Origin: Dialister hominis
Lineage (GTDB): Bacteria; Bacillota; Negativicutes; Veillonellales; Dialisteraceae
Assembly: GCF_007164725.1 (NCBI RefSeq)
Contig: NZ_AP019697.1
Location: forward strand, 62,001 to 126,000
Direction: 5' to 3'
DNA length: 64,000 nt
Shown: piece after piece, positions 27,963 to 36,282 of the stretch
How positions within the stretch are numbered: the stretch's first letter is position 1
Layout: each line of letters starts with the position of its first letter
Position numbers and translations under genes: made by a program
Notes under the pieces: model-generated
Told to the model about the DNA's origin: nothing
The model's database searches: none
What the model saw: the letters and a program-made list of their open reading frames with translations, nothing else

Positions 27963-28088
27963 ATGAGCTCTGTTGAATCAGCCATTTACCTGATGGTCAT
28001 CGCGTATCCCATGGTTTTCATCGTCATGGGGCTCTTTGTGGCATTGACCTACTTGCTGAATAAAGCATTCCCGTACAAAGGGGAATAA
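27963..28088 (+). CDS. 41-aa single-span peptide, possible OadG-like subunit
   Basis: MSSVESAIYLMVIAYPMV..., one hydrophobic helix (about residues 8-30) and a short tail ending YKGE. The start follows AAGGAGG and lies 10 bases after the beta-subunit stop, so translation is probably coupled. Unlike the array peptides it lies after the beta-subunit gene and has no lysine tail. Assignment as a small decarboxylase subunit is inference from position. Confidence 0.6.
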   Translation: MSSVESAIYLMVIAYPMVFIVMGLFVALTYLLNKAFPYKGE

Positions 28089-28176
28089 AAGAGAGGGTCG
28101 GCGGGGATATTTCCTGTCCGTCCCTTTTGCGTTATAATAAGAAATGTGATAATAATTCTCTATTAGGAGGTATGAC

Positions 28177-29550
28177 ATGAAAGAAACATACAGCAGAACC
28201 AAGTCCGTATGGCAGCGCATGGACGAAACCGAACGCAAAGCCGTCATGGACTATGGCGAAAAGTACAAAGCATTCCTTGATACAGCCAGAACAGAAAGAC
28301 TGGCAGCCAAAGAAATCATCCGTCAGGCAGAAGCAAAAGGCTTTAAACCTGTCTATGATATGAAATCCCTGAAAGCAGGCGACAAAGTATACTGGAACCA
28401 GAAGGATAAGTCCGTCATCCTGGCCGTCATCGGTGAAGAACCGGTCCATGAAGGCATCAAGATCGTCGGCTCCCACATCGACTCCCCGCGTCTGGACCTC
28501 AAGGCAAACCCGGTCCATGAACAGGAAGGCGTCGTATACTTCCGCACCCATTACTACGGTGGCATCAAGAAGTACCAGTGGACCTGCATTCCGCTCGCTC
28601 TGATCGGCGTCGTATACACCAAGGACGGCAGAAAAGTGGAAATCAATATCGGCCTGAAAGATAGCGACCCGGTATTCTACATTTCCGATCTCCTCATCCA
28701 CATGGCACAGGACCAGATGAAGAAATCCCTCGCAGAAGGCATCACAGGCGAACAGCTCCAGCCGATCATCGCTACCAACTCCGATGAAAACCAGAAGCCG
28801 AAGGAAGCTCTCATGAAGATGTTCAAGGACACCTACGGCATCGAAGAAGAAGACTTCGCAGCTGCTGAGCTCGAACTCGTACCGGCTGAAAAGAGCCGTG
28901 ACGTAGGCTTCGACCGTTCCCTCATCGCATCCTATGGCCAGGACGACAGAGTCTGCTCCTATGCAAACCTGGAAGCCATCCTCGATGCAAAGCCGGGCGT
29001 CAAGACACAGGCAGCTCTCCTGACAGATAAGGAAGAAATCGGATCCTACGGCAACACCGGCATGGAATCCTCTTACTTCGTCAAATTCGTCATGAAGCTC
29101 CTCTCCCTCCAGGGACAGAACACCATCCTTGATTTCTATGAAACCATGGAAAACAGTGAAATGCTCTCCGCAGACGTCAACTCCTGCCTGGATCCGATGT
29201 TCCCGGAAGTATCCGAAAAAGACAACGCATCCTTCCTGGGCTACGGCATCAACCTGACCAAGTACGGCGGATCCCGCGGCAAAGCAGGCAGCAATGATGC
29301 CAATGCTGAATTCCTCCAGAAGATCCGCACCATTTTCAACGAAGCAGGCGTATGCTGGCAGATCGGTGAACTTGGCAAAGTAGACCAGGGCGGCGGCGGA
29401 ACGATTGCATTCATGATGGCAGACTGGGGCGCTGAAGTCGTAGACTGCGGCACAGCCATGCTCTCCATGCACGCACCGTACGACCTCCTCTCCAAGGCTG
29501 ACGCTTACGAAACCTACCTCGCTTACAAAGCATTCTTCGAAAGCAAGTAA
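28177..29550 (+). CDS. M18-family aminopeptidase
   Basis: 457 aa, cytosolic zinc metallopeptidase of the M18 type that removes N-terminal residues from peptides. Metal-binding and catalytic motifs: GSHIDSPRLDLK (H100, D102), LTDKEEIGSYGNTGMESS and the glycine-rich GGSRGKAGSNDANAEF, with a C-terminal MHAPYDLLSKAD. The length is normal for the family. AGGAGG precedes the ATG by 8 bases, and a TATAAT (28133-28138) lies 38 bases upstream, although no good -35 accompanies it. It is transcribed alone and is followed by a terminator. Confidence 0.92.
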   Translation: MKETYSRTKSVWQRMDETERKAVMDYGEKYKAFLDTARTERLAAKEIIRQAEAKGFKPVYDMKSLKAGDKVYWNQKDKSVILAVIGEEPVHEGIKIVGSHIDSPRLDLKANPVHEQEGVVYFRTHYYGGIKKYQWTCIPLALIGVVYTKDGRKVEINIGLKDSDPVFYISDLLIHMAQDQMKKSLAEGITGEQLQPIIATNSDENQKPKEALMKMFKDTYGIEEEDFAAAELELVPAEKSRDVGFDRSLIASYGQDDRVCSYANLEAILDAKPGVKTQAALLTDKEEIGSYGNTGMESSYFVKFVMKLLSLQGQNTILDFYETMENSEMLSADVNSCLDPMFPEVSEKDNASFLGYGINLTKYGGSRGKAGSNDANAEFLQKIRTIFNEAGVCWQIGELGKVDQGGGGTIAFMMADWGAEVVDCGTAMLSMHAPYDLLSKADAYETYLAYKAFFESK

Positions 29551-29572
29551 TTGATAAGAGCAATATAAAGAA

Positions 29573-29598
29573 GGGCCCGGGAAACCGGGTCTTTTCTT
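29573..29598 (+). terminator. Terminator after the aminopeptidase
   Basis: GGGCCCGG pairs with CCGGGTC around GAAA, then TTTTCTT. Confidence 0.75.
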
Positions 29599-29832
29599 AT
29601 GCCCGAAATGCCATTTCTTCCTGGCAGCAGTTCAGTTTTTGATGGTATATAAAAACCCGCACTTTCTCCATTTCCTTGCTCTCCGGAATAATCCGTATCT
29701 TTCTTATGTAAGAAAAATATATAGTAAGGAACGGTTTTTCTTTTCCGTTCCTCGTTTCCGTGGTATACTTTCAATAATCAATACTTTCGATAAAGAGTTT
29801 ATCGATGGAGAATAGGAGCATGGGAGGTACTT

Positions 29833-31821
29833 ATGGAAAAAGAAAGGAAAGAAGTCCGCATCGAAGACGCGATGGCGGAGAAGGAGGCCCTGGACAAGAA
29901 GGCACAGGAAATCCTTGAGGAGAAGGACGCGGATTCGCGTCTGCGCGTTTACAAGGGGCCGCTCGGGAAGGCAATCATCGTCCTTCTCTGTGTCTGGACC
30001 GCATTCCAGCTTTACTTCACGACGATCGGTGCCATCAGCGCAGTGAATCTTCGCGCGATCCACACGATTTTCCTGCTCGTCTTTACATTCCTTCTCTTCC
30101 CGACGTTCAAGTCGGAGACGAGGAAACGGAAGATTCCGCCGATATGGGATATCGCATTCATCCTGGGCTCGGTCGGTTCCTTCGGTTACCTGATCTTGAA
30201 TTTCACGCGCATTGCCCAGACGGGCGGGCGCATCAATAATATGGAAATCGGCATTGCGCTTGTCGGCATCGTCTGCGTCTTTGAAGCAGCGCGCCGCGCA
30301 TCAGGAAATCTGGCCATACTGGCTGCTCTTTTCCTGGCATACAACTGGTTCGGTGCCTACCTTCCGGGATACCTCGGTCATAACGGATTTACGCTGAAGC
30401 GTGTCCTCATCACCCAGTTCTGGGGTACAGAGGGCGTCCTTGGCACAGGCGTCGGCGTTTCTGCGACGTATATTTTTCTCTTCGTTGTCTTTGGCGCTTT
30501 CCTGAAGCACAGCGGATTTTCCAAATTCATCAATGATTTCTCGCTGACACTTGTCGGTCAGACATCTGGCGGCCCTGCGAAGGTGGCTGTCATTGCATCC
30601 GGCCTCATGGGCATGATTAATGGTTCTGCGATAGCGAATGTCGCAACGACCGGCACGATCACGATTCCTCTCATGAAGCGTACGGGTTACAAGAAGGAAT
30701 TTGCGGGCGCTGTCGAAGCCGTCGCATCGACGGGCGGCCAGTTCACGCCTCCGATCATGGGCGCTGTCGGCTTTGTCATGGCAGAATTCCTGAACCTGTC
30801 TTACACCTACGTAGCGCTTGCCGCAGTGACCCCTGCGCTTCTCTACTACATTGGACTTCTTCTTGCCGTCCACTTCGAGGCAAAGCGTCTCGGCCTTTCC
30901 GGCATTGCCAAGGAAAATATTCCTGACGTGAAGATCGTCCTCAAGGAGCAGGGACACCTGGTTCTTCCGCTCATCAGCTTGATCGGCCTCATGTTCGCAG
31001 GCTTCACGCCGCTCTATGCCGCTGTCATTTCCATCTTTGTCACAATCGGCGCCAGCTGGCTCCGCAAGGATACGAGAATGACACCGGACAAGATTCTGGC
31101 GGCTGTCGTCGAAGGCTCGCAGAGCGCGATTTCTGTCGGTGTCTGCTGCGTTATCATCGGCGTCATCATCGGTACAGTCACACTGACTTCGATGGGGCTC
31201 AACATGGGCTACCTCATCCTGTCCATCGTTCATAACGATAACCTTTACCTCGCAGGCTTCCTCGTCATGATCATGTCCGCCATCCTTGGCATGGGCGTTC
31301 CCGGTGTTGCCGCCTACGTCATCGTGCAGGCCGTCGCTGTTCCTGTCCTGATCAAGGCAGGGGCTATGCCTCTCATCGCGCACCTTTTCTGCCTGATCTA
31401 TGCCTGCCTTTCCAATATCACCCCGCCGGTCGCTATGTCTGCGTACGTCGCATCCGGCATTGCAGGATCCGACCAGACGAAGACGGGCCTCTGGGCCGTC
31501 CGGCTGGGGCTCATCGGCTTCATCATTCCGTTCTTCTTCCTGAATAATCCGGTCCTTCTGATCGGCGTCGACAAGACAGCGACCGTGTGGGCGACGCTCT
31601 GGTGCGTCTTCACCGCTGCCGTCGGCACCTTTGCCCTCGTGGCAGGCCTGGAAGGATGGATCTTAAGGAAAGCATCGTGGATCGAAAGAATTATTCTCAT
31701 TGCATCCTCGCCGTTCCTGCTCTTCCCGGGGTCTCTCACGGATCTTGCAGGAGCCGTTGGCCTCATCGGCGTCATTGCATTCCAGTATTTCCACAAAAAG
31801 AATGGGGAAAATGCAGCTTAG
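29833..31821 (+). CDS. TRAP transporter fused permease (DctQM type), TAXI class
   Basis: 662-aa integral membrane protein of the fused 4TM/12TM TRAP permease type. The N-terminal 40 residues are charged and cytoplasmic; the DctM-like part contains GLMGMINGSAIANVATTGTITIP and EAVASTGGQFTPPIMGA, family hallmarks. Together with the TAXI binding protein 98 bases downstream it forms a Na+- or H+-driven secondary uptake system. TAXI-TRAP substrates in relatives include glutamate and other organic acids; nothing here fixes the substrate. GGGAGG precedes the ATG. GC-rich codon use matches the neighbouring genes. Confidence 0.92.
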   Translation: MEKERKEVRIEDAMAEKEALDKKAQEILEEKDADSRLRVYKGPLGKAIIVLLCVWTAFQLYFTTIGAISAVNLRAIHTIFLLVFTFLLFPTFKSETRKRKIPPIWDIAFILGSVGSFGYLILNFTRIAQTGGRINNMEIGIALVGIVCVFEAARRASGNLAILAALFLAYNWFGAYLPGYLGHNGFTLKRVLITQFWGTEGVLGTGVGVSATYIFLFVVFGAFLKHSGFSKFINDFSLTLVGQTSGGPAKVAVIASGLMGMINGSAIANVATTGTITIPLMKRTGYKKEFAGAVEAVASTGGQFTPPIMGAVGFVMAEFLNLSYTYVALAAVTPALLYYIGLLLAVHFEAKRLGLSGIAKENIPDVKIVLKEQGHLVLPLISLIGLMFAGFTPLYAAVISIFVTIGASWLRKDTRMTPDKILAAVVEGSQSAISVGVCCVIIGVIIGTVTLTSMGLNMGYLILSIVHNDNLYLAGFLVMIMSAILGMGVPGVAAYVIVQAVAVPVLIKAGAMPLIAHLFCLIYACLSNITPPVAMSAYVASGIAGSDQTKTGLWAVRLGLIGFIIPFFFLNNPVLLIGVDKTATVWATLWCVFTAAVGTFALVAGLEGWILRKASWIERIILIASSPFLLFPGSLTDLAGAVGLIGVIAFQYFHKKNGENAA

Positions 31822-31918
31822 GAATGCGGATTTCTAAAAAGAATAGTATAATGAAACTAATCGATAAAGTCTCCGGCTAAGGAACCCGGAGCATTAGGAG
31901 CATAGGAGGAAAAGTAAA

Positions 31919-32926
31919 ATGGGCAAATGGAAAAAGACAATGGCAGCAGCGGCAGCAGCACTCGTTTTGACGGCTGCATTTGCAGGATGCGGAGATGAAA
32001 AGAGCAGCGGACAAGCACAGTCGAAGCCGGCAGCAGGCCAGACAATCCGCATCAACTTCCCGACTGCAGGCGCATCCGGTGCACTCTATGCCGTAGGCGC
32101 AGCCATCACGAATATGTGGAGCCAGAATATCCCAGGCATGCAGGCAGCCAGCCAGGCCTCCGCAGGCGGCGTCGCGAACCTCAATATGGTCTCTGACGGC
32201 GAAGCGCAGGTATCGATTGCGATTTCCAGCAACGTGTACCAGTGTCTGAACGGTACTGACAGCTTTGAAGGCCATGCGTACAAGGACCTCAAAGCCATCG
32301 GCGGACTTTACCTCAACCCGAACCAGGTTGTTGCCGCAGCCAATACGAATATCAACAGCCTCGAAGGCTTCAAGGGCAAGAAATTTGCCGTAGCTTCCGC
32401 AGGGTCTTCCGTTTATAACGAATGCGACGTCCACTTCACGGCGGCCGGCATGAAGTTCCCGGAAGACATCCAAGCGGAATACATCACCTTCACCGACGCA
32501 GCCGACATGCTGCAGAACGGATCCATCGACGGCGCATGGATCATGTCCGGCGCACCGGCCTCTGCCGTCACCCAGGCACTGACAAGCGGTGCTCACCTCG
32601 TCCCGATCCCGAACGAGCTCATTGAAAAGCTGAAAGCGAAGTACCCATGGTACACCAGCTACACCATCAAGGCAGGCACATACCCGAATCAGAATGAAGA
32701 CGTGAATACGTCCGCCATCAAGATGGTCATGTTCTGCCGCGGCGATCTGCCGGACGATGTCGTCTACCAGATGACGAAGACACTCTGGGAACACATGGAT
32801 GAACTCGGCCAGTCCCAGAAGAACCTGAAGGGCCTCACCGCAGCGAATGCCGTCAAGGATATCGCAGGCGTTCCGCTCCATCCGGGCGCTGCGAAGTACT
32901 ACAAGGAAATCGGCGTACTGCAGTAA
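31919..32926 (+). CDS. TAXI-family TRAP transporter solute-binding lipoprotein
   Basis: 335 aa. A signal peptide with lipobox TAAFAGC (Cys23-24 region) indicates an anchored periplasmic lipoprotein. The mature part shows TAXI-family features: INFPTAGASGALYAVGAAITNMW near the N-terminus and repeated SxGGVANL- and GSSVYNE-type ligand loops. It captures substrate for the permease just upstream. AGGAGG lies close to the start. A stop-and-go gap with a weak TATAAT near 31848 may give this abundant component extra transcription. Confidence 0.9.
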   Translation: MGKWKKTMAAAAAALVLTAAFAGCGDEKSSGQAQSKPAAGQTIRINFPTAGASGALYAVGAAITNMWSQNIPGMQAASQASAGGVANLNMVSDGEAQVSIAISSNVYQCLNGTDSFEGHAYKDLKAIGGLYLNPNQVVAAANTNINSLEGFKGKKFAVASAGSSVYNECDVHFTAAGMKFPEDIQAEYITFTDAADMLQNGSIDGAWIMSGAPASAVTQALTSGAHLVPIPNELIEKLKAKYPWYTSYTIKAGTYPNQNEDVNTSAIKMVMFCRGDLPDDVVYQMTKTLWEHMDELGQSQKNLKGLTAANAVKDIAGVPLHPGAAKYYKEIGVLQ

Positions 32927-32938
32927 AATAATCATCAG

Positions 32939-32986
32939 AAGGACATGAGAAGGACCGCAAAGGGTTCCGCTCATGTCCTTTTCTTT
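32939..32986 (+). terminator. Terminator after the TRAP operon
   Basis: AAGGACATGAG pairs with CTCATGTCCTT and continues into TTCTTTTC. Confidence 0.8.
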
Positions 32987-33043
32987 TCTCAATCTCTTTC
33001 CTGTGCTACAATGGGACAAATGGAAGAAAATGGGAGGTACAAC

Positions 33044-33496
33044 ATGATTCATAAATTTCATCCGGACAAGAACAGATGGGATGGAGTAGAACCCCATATC
33101 TATAAGGAAAACCCGGGCGTATTCCGCAAAGTGACCAAGCAGATCCTTTTTGACAATGAAAACGACCTGCCGGTGCAGTTCCGTTATTTCCAGGTGGAGA
33201 AGAACGGCTTCTCTTCGCTTGAGCATCATAAGCACATGCATGCTGTCATGATTTTCAAAGGAAAAGGCCATGTCCTTCTGGGCAATCAGGTCTATGCTGT
33301 CGAAGAGGGAGATTTCCTGACGATTGCCCCCTGGCAGTGGCACCAGCTCAGGGCGGACCGCGGAGAAATCCTTGGTTTCCTCTGTCTTGTCAACCACGAC
33401 AGGGACATCCCGAAGTATCCGACAGAAGAGGATCTGGCGGAAATCAGGAAGAACCCGGAGGCGGCCGCTTTCCTTGACGGGACACTGAAAGACTAG
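33044..33496 (+). CDS. Cupin-domain protein
   Basis: 150 aa from the ATG at 33044, chosen because GGGAGG lies 7 bases upstream; the longer frame from 32945 would run through the terminator. A single cupin barrel is indicated by EHHKHMHAVMIFKGKGHVLLG and GDFLTIAPWQWHQ, with several metal-binding histidines. Many such small cupins bind metals or act as sugar isomerases or sensors; no specific reaction can be assigned. It stands alone, between two terminators. Confidence 0.8.
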   Translation: MIHKFHPDKNRWDGVEPHIYKENPGVFRKVTKQILFDNENDLPVQFRYFQVEKNGFSSLEHHKHMHAVMIFKGKGHVLLGNQVYAVEEGDFLTIAPWQWHQLRADRGEILGFLCLVNHDRDIPKYPTEEDLAEIRKNPEAAAFLDGTLKD

Positions 33497-33575
33497 TGTT
33501 TTGCGCCTATGCGCTAAAGGTATAGTGAACTATAACATATGGTTATTTTACATATAGTAGATTTGGGATTATAGT

Positions 33576-33604
33576 AAATGCAGGGGGAAAGCTCCTGCAT
33601 TTTT
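33576..33604 (+). terminator. Terminator after the cupin gene
   Basis: AAATGCAGG pairs with CCTGCATTT around GGGAAAGCT, then TTT. Confidence 0.7.
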
Positions 33605-33711
33605 AGTGCGCCCGAGAGGCGCAGGGAGTCCCCTTCATTAAAATAAAGATCAATTTTTCATCTGCATTTGGAAAAGGGACCGGGAGACCGGCCGCCAAAG
33701 GAGAAAGAATT

Positions 33712-34713
33712 ATGGCAGAAGTAAAACCAGGAACCGGCGGAGATCATTACATTCCGTACGAAGAAAGAAAAGGAAATGAATCGATCGTCTATTTCACAAG
33801 AGACCTTTCCGCCGAAGGGCTCAAGAAGATTTATGAAAAGATTAGTGCAAACCTGACAGGCAAGATCGCCGTCAAGCTGCACACCGGCGAAAAGCACGGC
33901 CCGAACATCCTGCCGCGCCCGTGGGTCAAGGAACTCCTTGAAAAGGAAATCCCGGATGCCACGATCATCGAAACAAACACCTATTATGAAGGCGACCGCT
34001 ACACGACCGCCCAGCACAGGGAAACGCTGAAGGTCAATGGCTGGACCTTCGCACCGGTCGACATCATCGACGACGAATCCCACGGCACCACGATGCTTCC
34101 GGTCAAAGGCGGCAAATGGTTCGACGCTATGTCCGTCGGCAAAGGCCTTCTGGACTATGATTCCTTCCTGGCTCTCGCCCATTTCAAGGGCCATACCCAG
34201 GGCGGTTTCGGCGGATCCAACAAGAATATCGGCATCGGCTGCGCAGACGGCCGCATCGGCAAAGCCATGATCCACACCTATGAAGGACAGGATCAGTGGT
34301 CGATCGGCACCGAAGAATTCATGGAAAGAATGACCGAATCTACAAAAGCAACTATCGACCATTTCGGCAAGAAGATCGCTTATATCAATGTCATGAGAAA
34401 TATGTCCGTTTCCTGCGACTGCGAAGGCGTCGCCGCCGCTCCTGTTGTAACCCCGAACGTCGGCATCCTTGCTTCCCTTGACATCCTCGCTGTCGACCAG
34501 GCTTGCGTTGACTGCGTCTATGCCATGAAGGAAGAAGACCATCACGACCTCGTGGAACGCATGGAATCCCGTCACGGCCTGCGCCAGCTGACCTACATGA
34601 AGGAACTGGGCATGGGATTTGACCGCTACGTCCTGATCGACCTCGACAATGGCGAAAAACGCATCGATGCGAAAGAAGCCGTCAAGGGCGTCAAACCATT
34701 CGTCAATGAATAA
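33712..34713 (+). CDS. DUF362-domain protein
   Basis: 333 aa. Family features include KIAVKLHTGEKHGPNILPRPWVKELL and the conserved HFKGHTQGGFGGSNKNIGIGCADGRIGKAMIH segment. Family members often carry ferredoxin-type clusters, but this one shows no CxxCxxC cluster, only isolated cysteines (SCDC). Function unknown. AAGGAG precedes the ATG. The stop overlaps the start of a HAD phosphatase by eight bases, so the two are translationally coupled and may act in one pathway. Confidence 0.82.
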   Translation: MAEVKPGTGGDHYIPYEERKGNESIVYFTRDLSAEGLKKIYEKISANLTGKIAVKLHTGEKHGPNILPRPWVKELLEKEIPDATIIETNTYYEGDRYTTAQHRETLKVNGWTFAPVDIIDDESHGTTMLPVKGGKWFDAMSVGKGLLDYDSFLALAHFKGHTQGGFGGSNKNIGIGCADGRIGKAMIHTYEGQDQWSIGTEEFMERMTESTKATIDHFGKKIAYINVMRNMSVSCDCEGVAAAPVVTPNVGILASLDILAVDQACVDCVYAMKEEDHHDLVERMESRHGLRQLTYMKELGMGFDRYVLIDLDNGEKRIDAKEAVKGVKPFVNE

Positions 34714-35431
34714 GAAGGGCTGGCTTTCACAGGCCGGGGACACGATCATCTTTGATATGGACGGCACGCTCATCGACTCCGTCGGAGTATGGAATGATGT
34801 CGACGCTGCCCTCATCAAGGAGCTCGGAGGCCCCGAAGAGGATCCGTCCTTCACGCAGAGGAGAAGGGATGAGCTCCTGACCCGTTTCCGCGCTGACGAC
34901 GATCCCTACGTTTCCTACTGCGGAGAGCTGGGAAAGATTTACCATTCAGACAAATCCGGCAGGGACATCATGAAGCGCCGTTATGAAATCGCGCAGGATT
35001 TCCTTGTGAACCGCGTCGACTACAAGGAAGGTGCGCCTGAGCTCATCAAGAAGCTCGCTTCCCTTGGGAAGACACTCGTCATTTCCACGACGACAAAACG
35101 CGCGAACATGGAAGTCTACCGGACAAAGAACAGGAACATCCGCGAGAAAGCGCCCGTCGACAAGTACTTCGTGAAAATCTACACGAGGGAAGATGCCGAG
35201 CGCATCAAGCCGGACCCGCAGATCCATGAAAAGCTCCTTGCTGAAATGGGAAAGAAACCGGAAGACTGCTTCATTTTCGAAGACTCCCTGATCGGCGTCA
35301 GGGCGGCAAAGGCAGCCGGCATTCCTGTCGCTGCGATTTACGACAAGTATTCGGACGCAGAGAGAGAGGAAATCAACGCTCTGGCGGATATGACCTTCGA
35401 TTCCTCTGCCGATGTCCTCAAAAATATGTAA
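34706..35431 (+). CDS. HAD-superfamily phosphatase (phosphoglucomutase/phosphatase-like)
   Basis: 241 aa. HAD motif I is IFDMDGTLIDS near the N-terminus, motif II LVISTTTKRAN, and motifs III-IV KPDPQIHEKLL and CFIFEDSLIGVRAAKAAGIPV. The helical cap between motifs I and II places it with small-molecule phosphatases or mutases. The start ATG at 34706 lies within the last codons of the DUF362 gene. Substrate unknown. The next gene is separated by its own promoter. Confidence 0.85.
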   Translation: MNKKGWLSQAGDTIIFDMDGTLIDSVGVWNDVDAALIKELGGPEEDPSFTQRRRDELLTRFRADDDPYVSYCGELGKIYHSDKSGRDIMKRRYEIAQDFLVNRVDYKEGAPELIKKLASLGKTLVISTTTKRANMEVYRTKNRNIREKAPVDKYFVKIYTREDAERIKPDPQIHEKLLAEMGKKPEDCFIFEDSLIGVRAAKAAGIPVAAIYDKYSDAEREEINALADMTFDSSADVLKNM

Positions 35432-35448
35432 TATCGATAAAAACAGCT

Positions 35449-35477
35449 TTGACAGGGAATGGCCATAATGATAATAT
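35449..35477 (+). promoter_or_regulatory. Promoter of the Mn2+-riboswitch mntP unit
   Basis: TTGACA (35449-35454), 17-base spacer, TAATAT (35472-35477). The riboswitch begins about 14 bases further. Confidence 0.75.
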
Positions 35478-35490
35478 AAATGACAATGTG

Positions 35491-35602
35491 TGAGGGAGTA
35501 GCAGCCCTTGGGCGAAACAGTCAACATACTGGTCATGGTACCTGGCTGTATTCAGAATCGCGAGACTCACGCGTACGGTTTTCGTGCGCGTGGGTCTTTT
35601 TT
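35491..35602 (+). ncRNA. yybP-ykoY manganese riboswitch with terminator
   Basis: Contains the class boxes in order: GGGAGTAGC (from 35494), GTCAACATACTGG (35519-35532), ACCTGGCTGT (35540-35549) and a GCGAGACTC 3' box. The 3' box overlaps a terminator stem, ACTCACGCG pairing with CGCGTGGGT, followed by TTTTTT. In this family Mn2+ binding stabilises the aptamer and prevents termination, so high Mn2+ turns on the exporter that follows. Confidence 0.92.
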
Positions 35603-35627
35603 GTTCGTATTGGATAGAGGGATCATT

Positions 35628-36194
35628 TTGAGCTTTTGGCTTTTTCTGAGCAATCTTCTTCTTGGCGCAGGCCTTGCCATGGACGCCTTTTCCGTTTCGC
35701 TGGCAAACGGCCTGCAGGAACCGTACATGAAAAGGAGGAAGATGACGCTGATCGCCGGTGTCTTTGGATTTTTCCAGTTCGCGATGCCATTTATCGGCTG
35801 GATTTGTGTCAATATGCTTATCGGTGTGTTCCAGTTTCTCTGGCCGCTCATTCCGTGGATTTCCCTCATCCTTTTCTGCGCCATCGGCGGTTTCATGATC
35901 AAGGACGGACTGACGGGCGAAGAAGAAGCCGTCCATTCGCAGGTTTATATGAAGGCGCTCCTCCTGCAGGGGATTGCGACCTCCATCGACGCCCTTTCCG
36001 TCGGCTTTACGATTGCAGAATACGATGCATCCGACGCGCTCCTTGCTAGCCTCATCATCGGCATCACCACCTTCTTCATCTGCATCGCAGGCCTCATCCT
36101 GGGCAAGACATTCGGCATGAAGCTTGCGGACAAGGCCATCATTTTGGGCGGTATCATCCTGATTGCGATCGGCATTGAAATCTTCATCGGCTAG
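35628..36194 (+). CDS. mntP: Manganese efflux pump MntP
   Basis: 188 aa, the usual MntP length. Six-helix protein made of two repeated three-helix units, each with an acidic motif: AMDAFSVSLANG near the N-terminus and SIDALSVGFTIAEYD in the second half. It exports Mn2+. The TTG at 35628 is taken as the start because AGAGGG lies a few bases upstream and the family length fits; frames further upstream would run into the riboswitch terminator. The Mn2+ riboswitch directly upstream confirms the assignment. Confidence 0.93.
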   Translation: MSFWLFLSNLLLGAGLAMDAFSVSLANGLQEPYMKRRKMTLIAGVFGFFQFAMPFIGWICVNMLIGVFQFLWPLIPWISLILFCAIGGFMIKDGLTGEEEAVHSQVYMKALLLQGIATSIDALSVGFTIAEYDASDALLASLIIGITTFFICIAGLILGKTFGMKLADKAIILGGIILIAIGIEIFIG

Positions 36195-36282
36195 TTTGCC
36201 GTAATAATTATTTCATGGTAATATAGTAGAGATTACTGGCAGCAGCCGGCGTTTTAGTTCTGCTAAGGAAAGGCTGGGAAGC

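Noticed and set aside
31877-33397. Long minus-strand open frame over the TAXI binding protein and cupin genes
   Set aside because: It crosses a strong terminator, is antisense to two clear genes and shows no recognisable domain.
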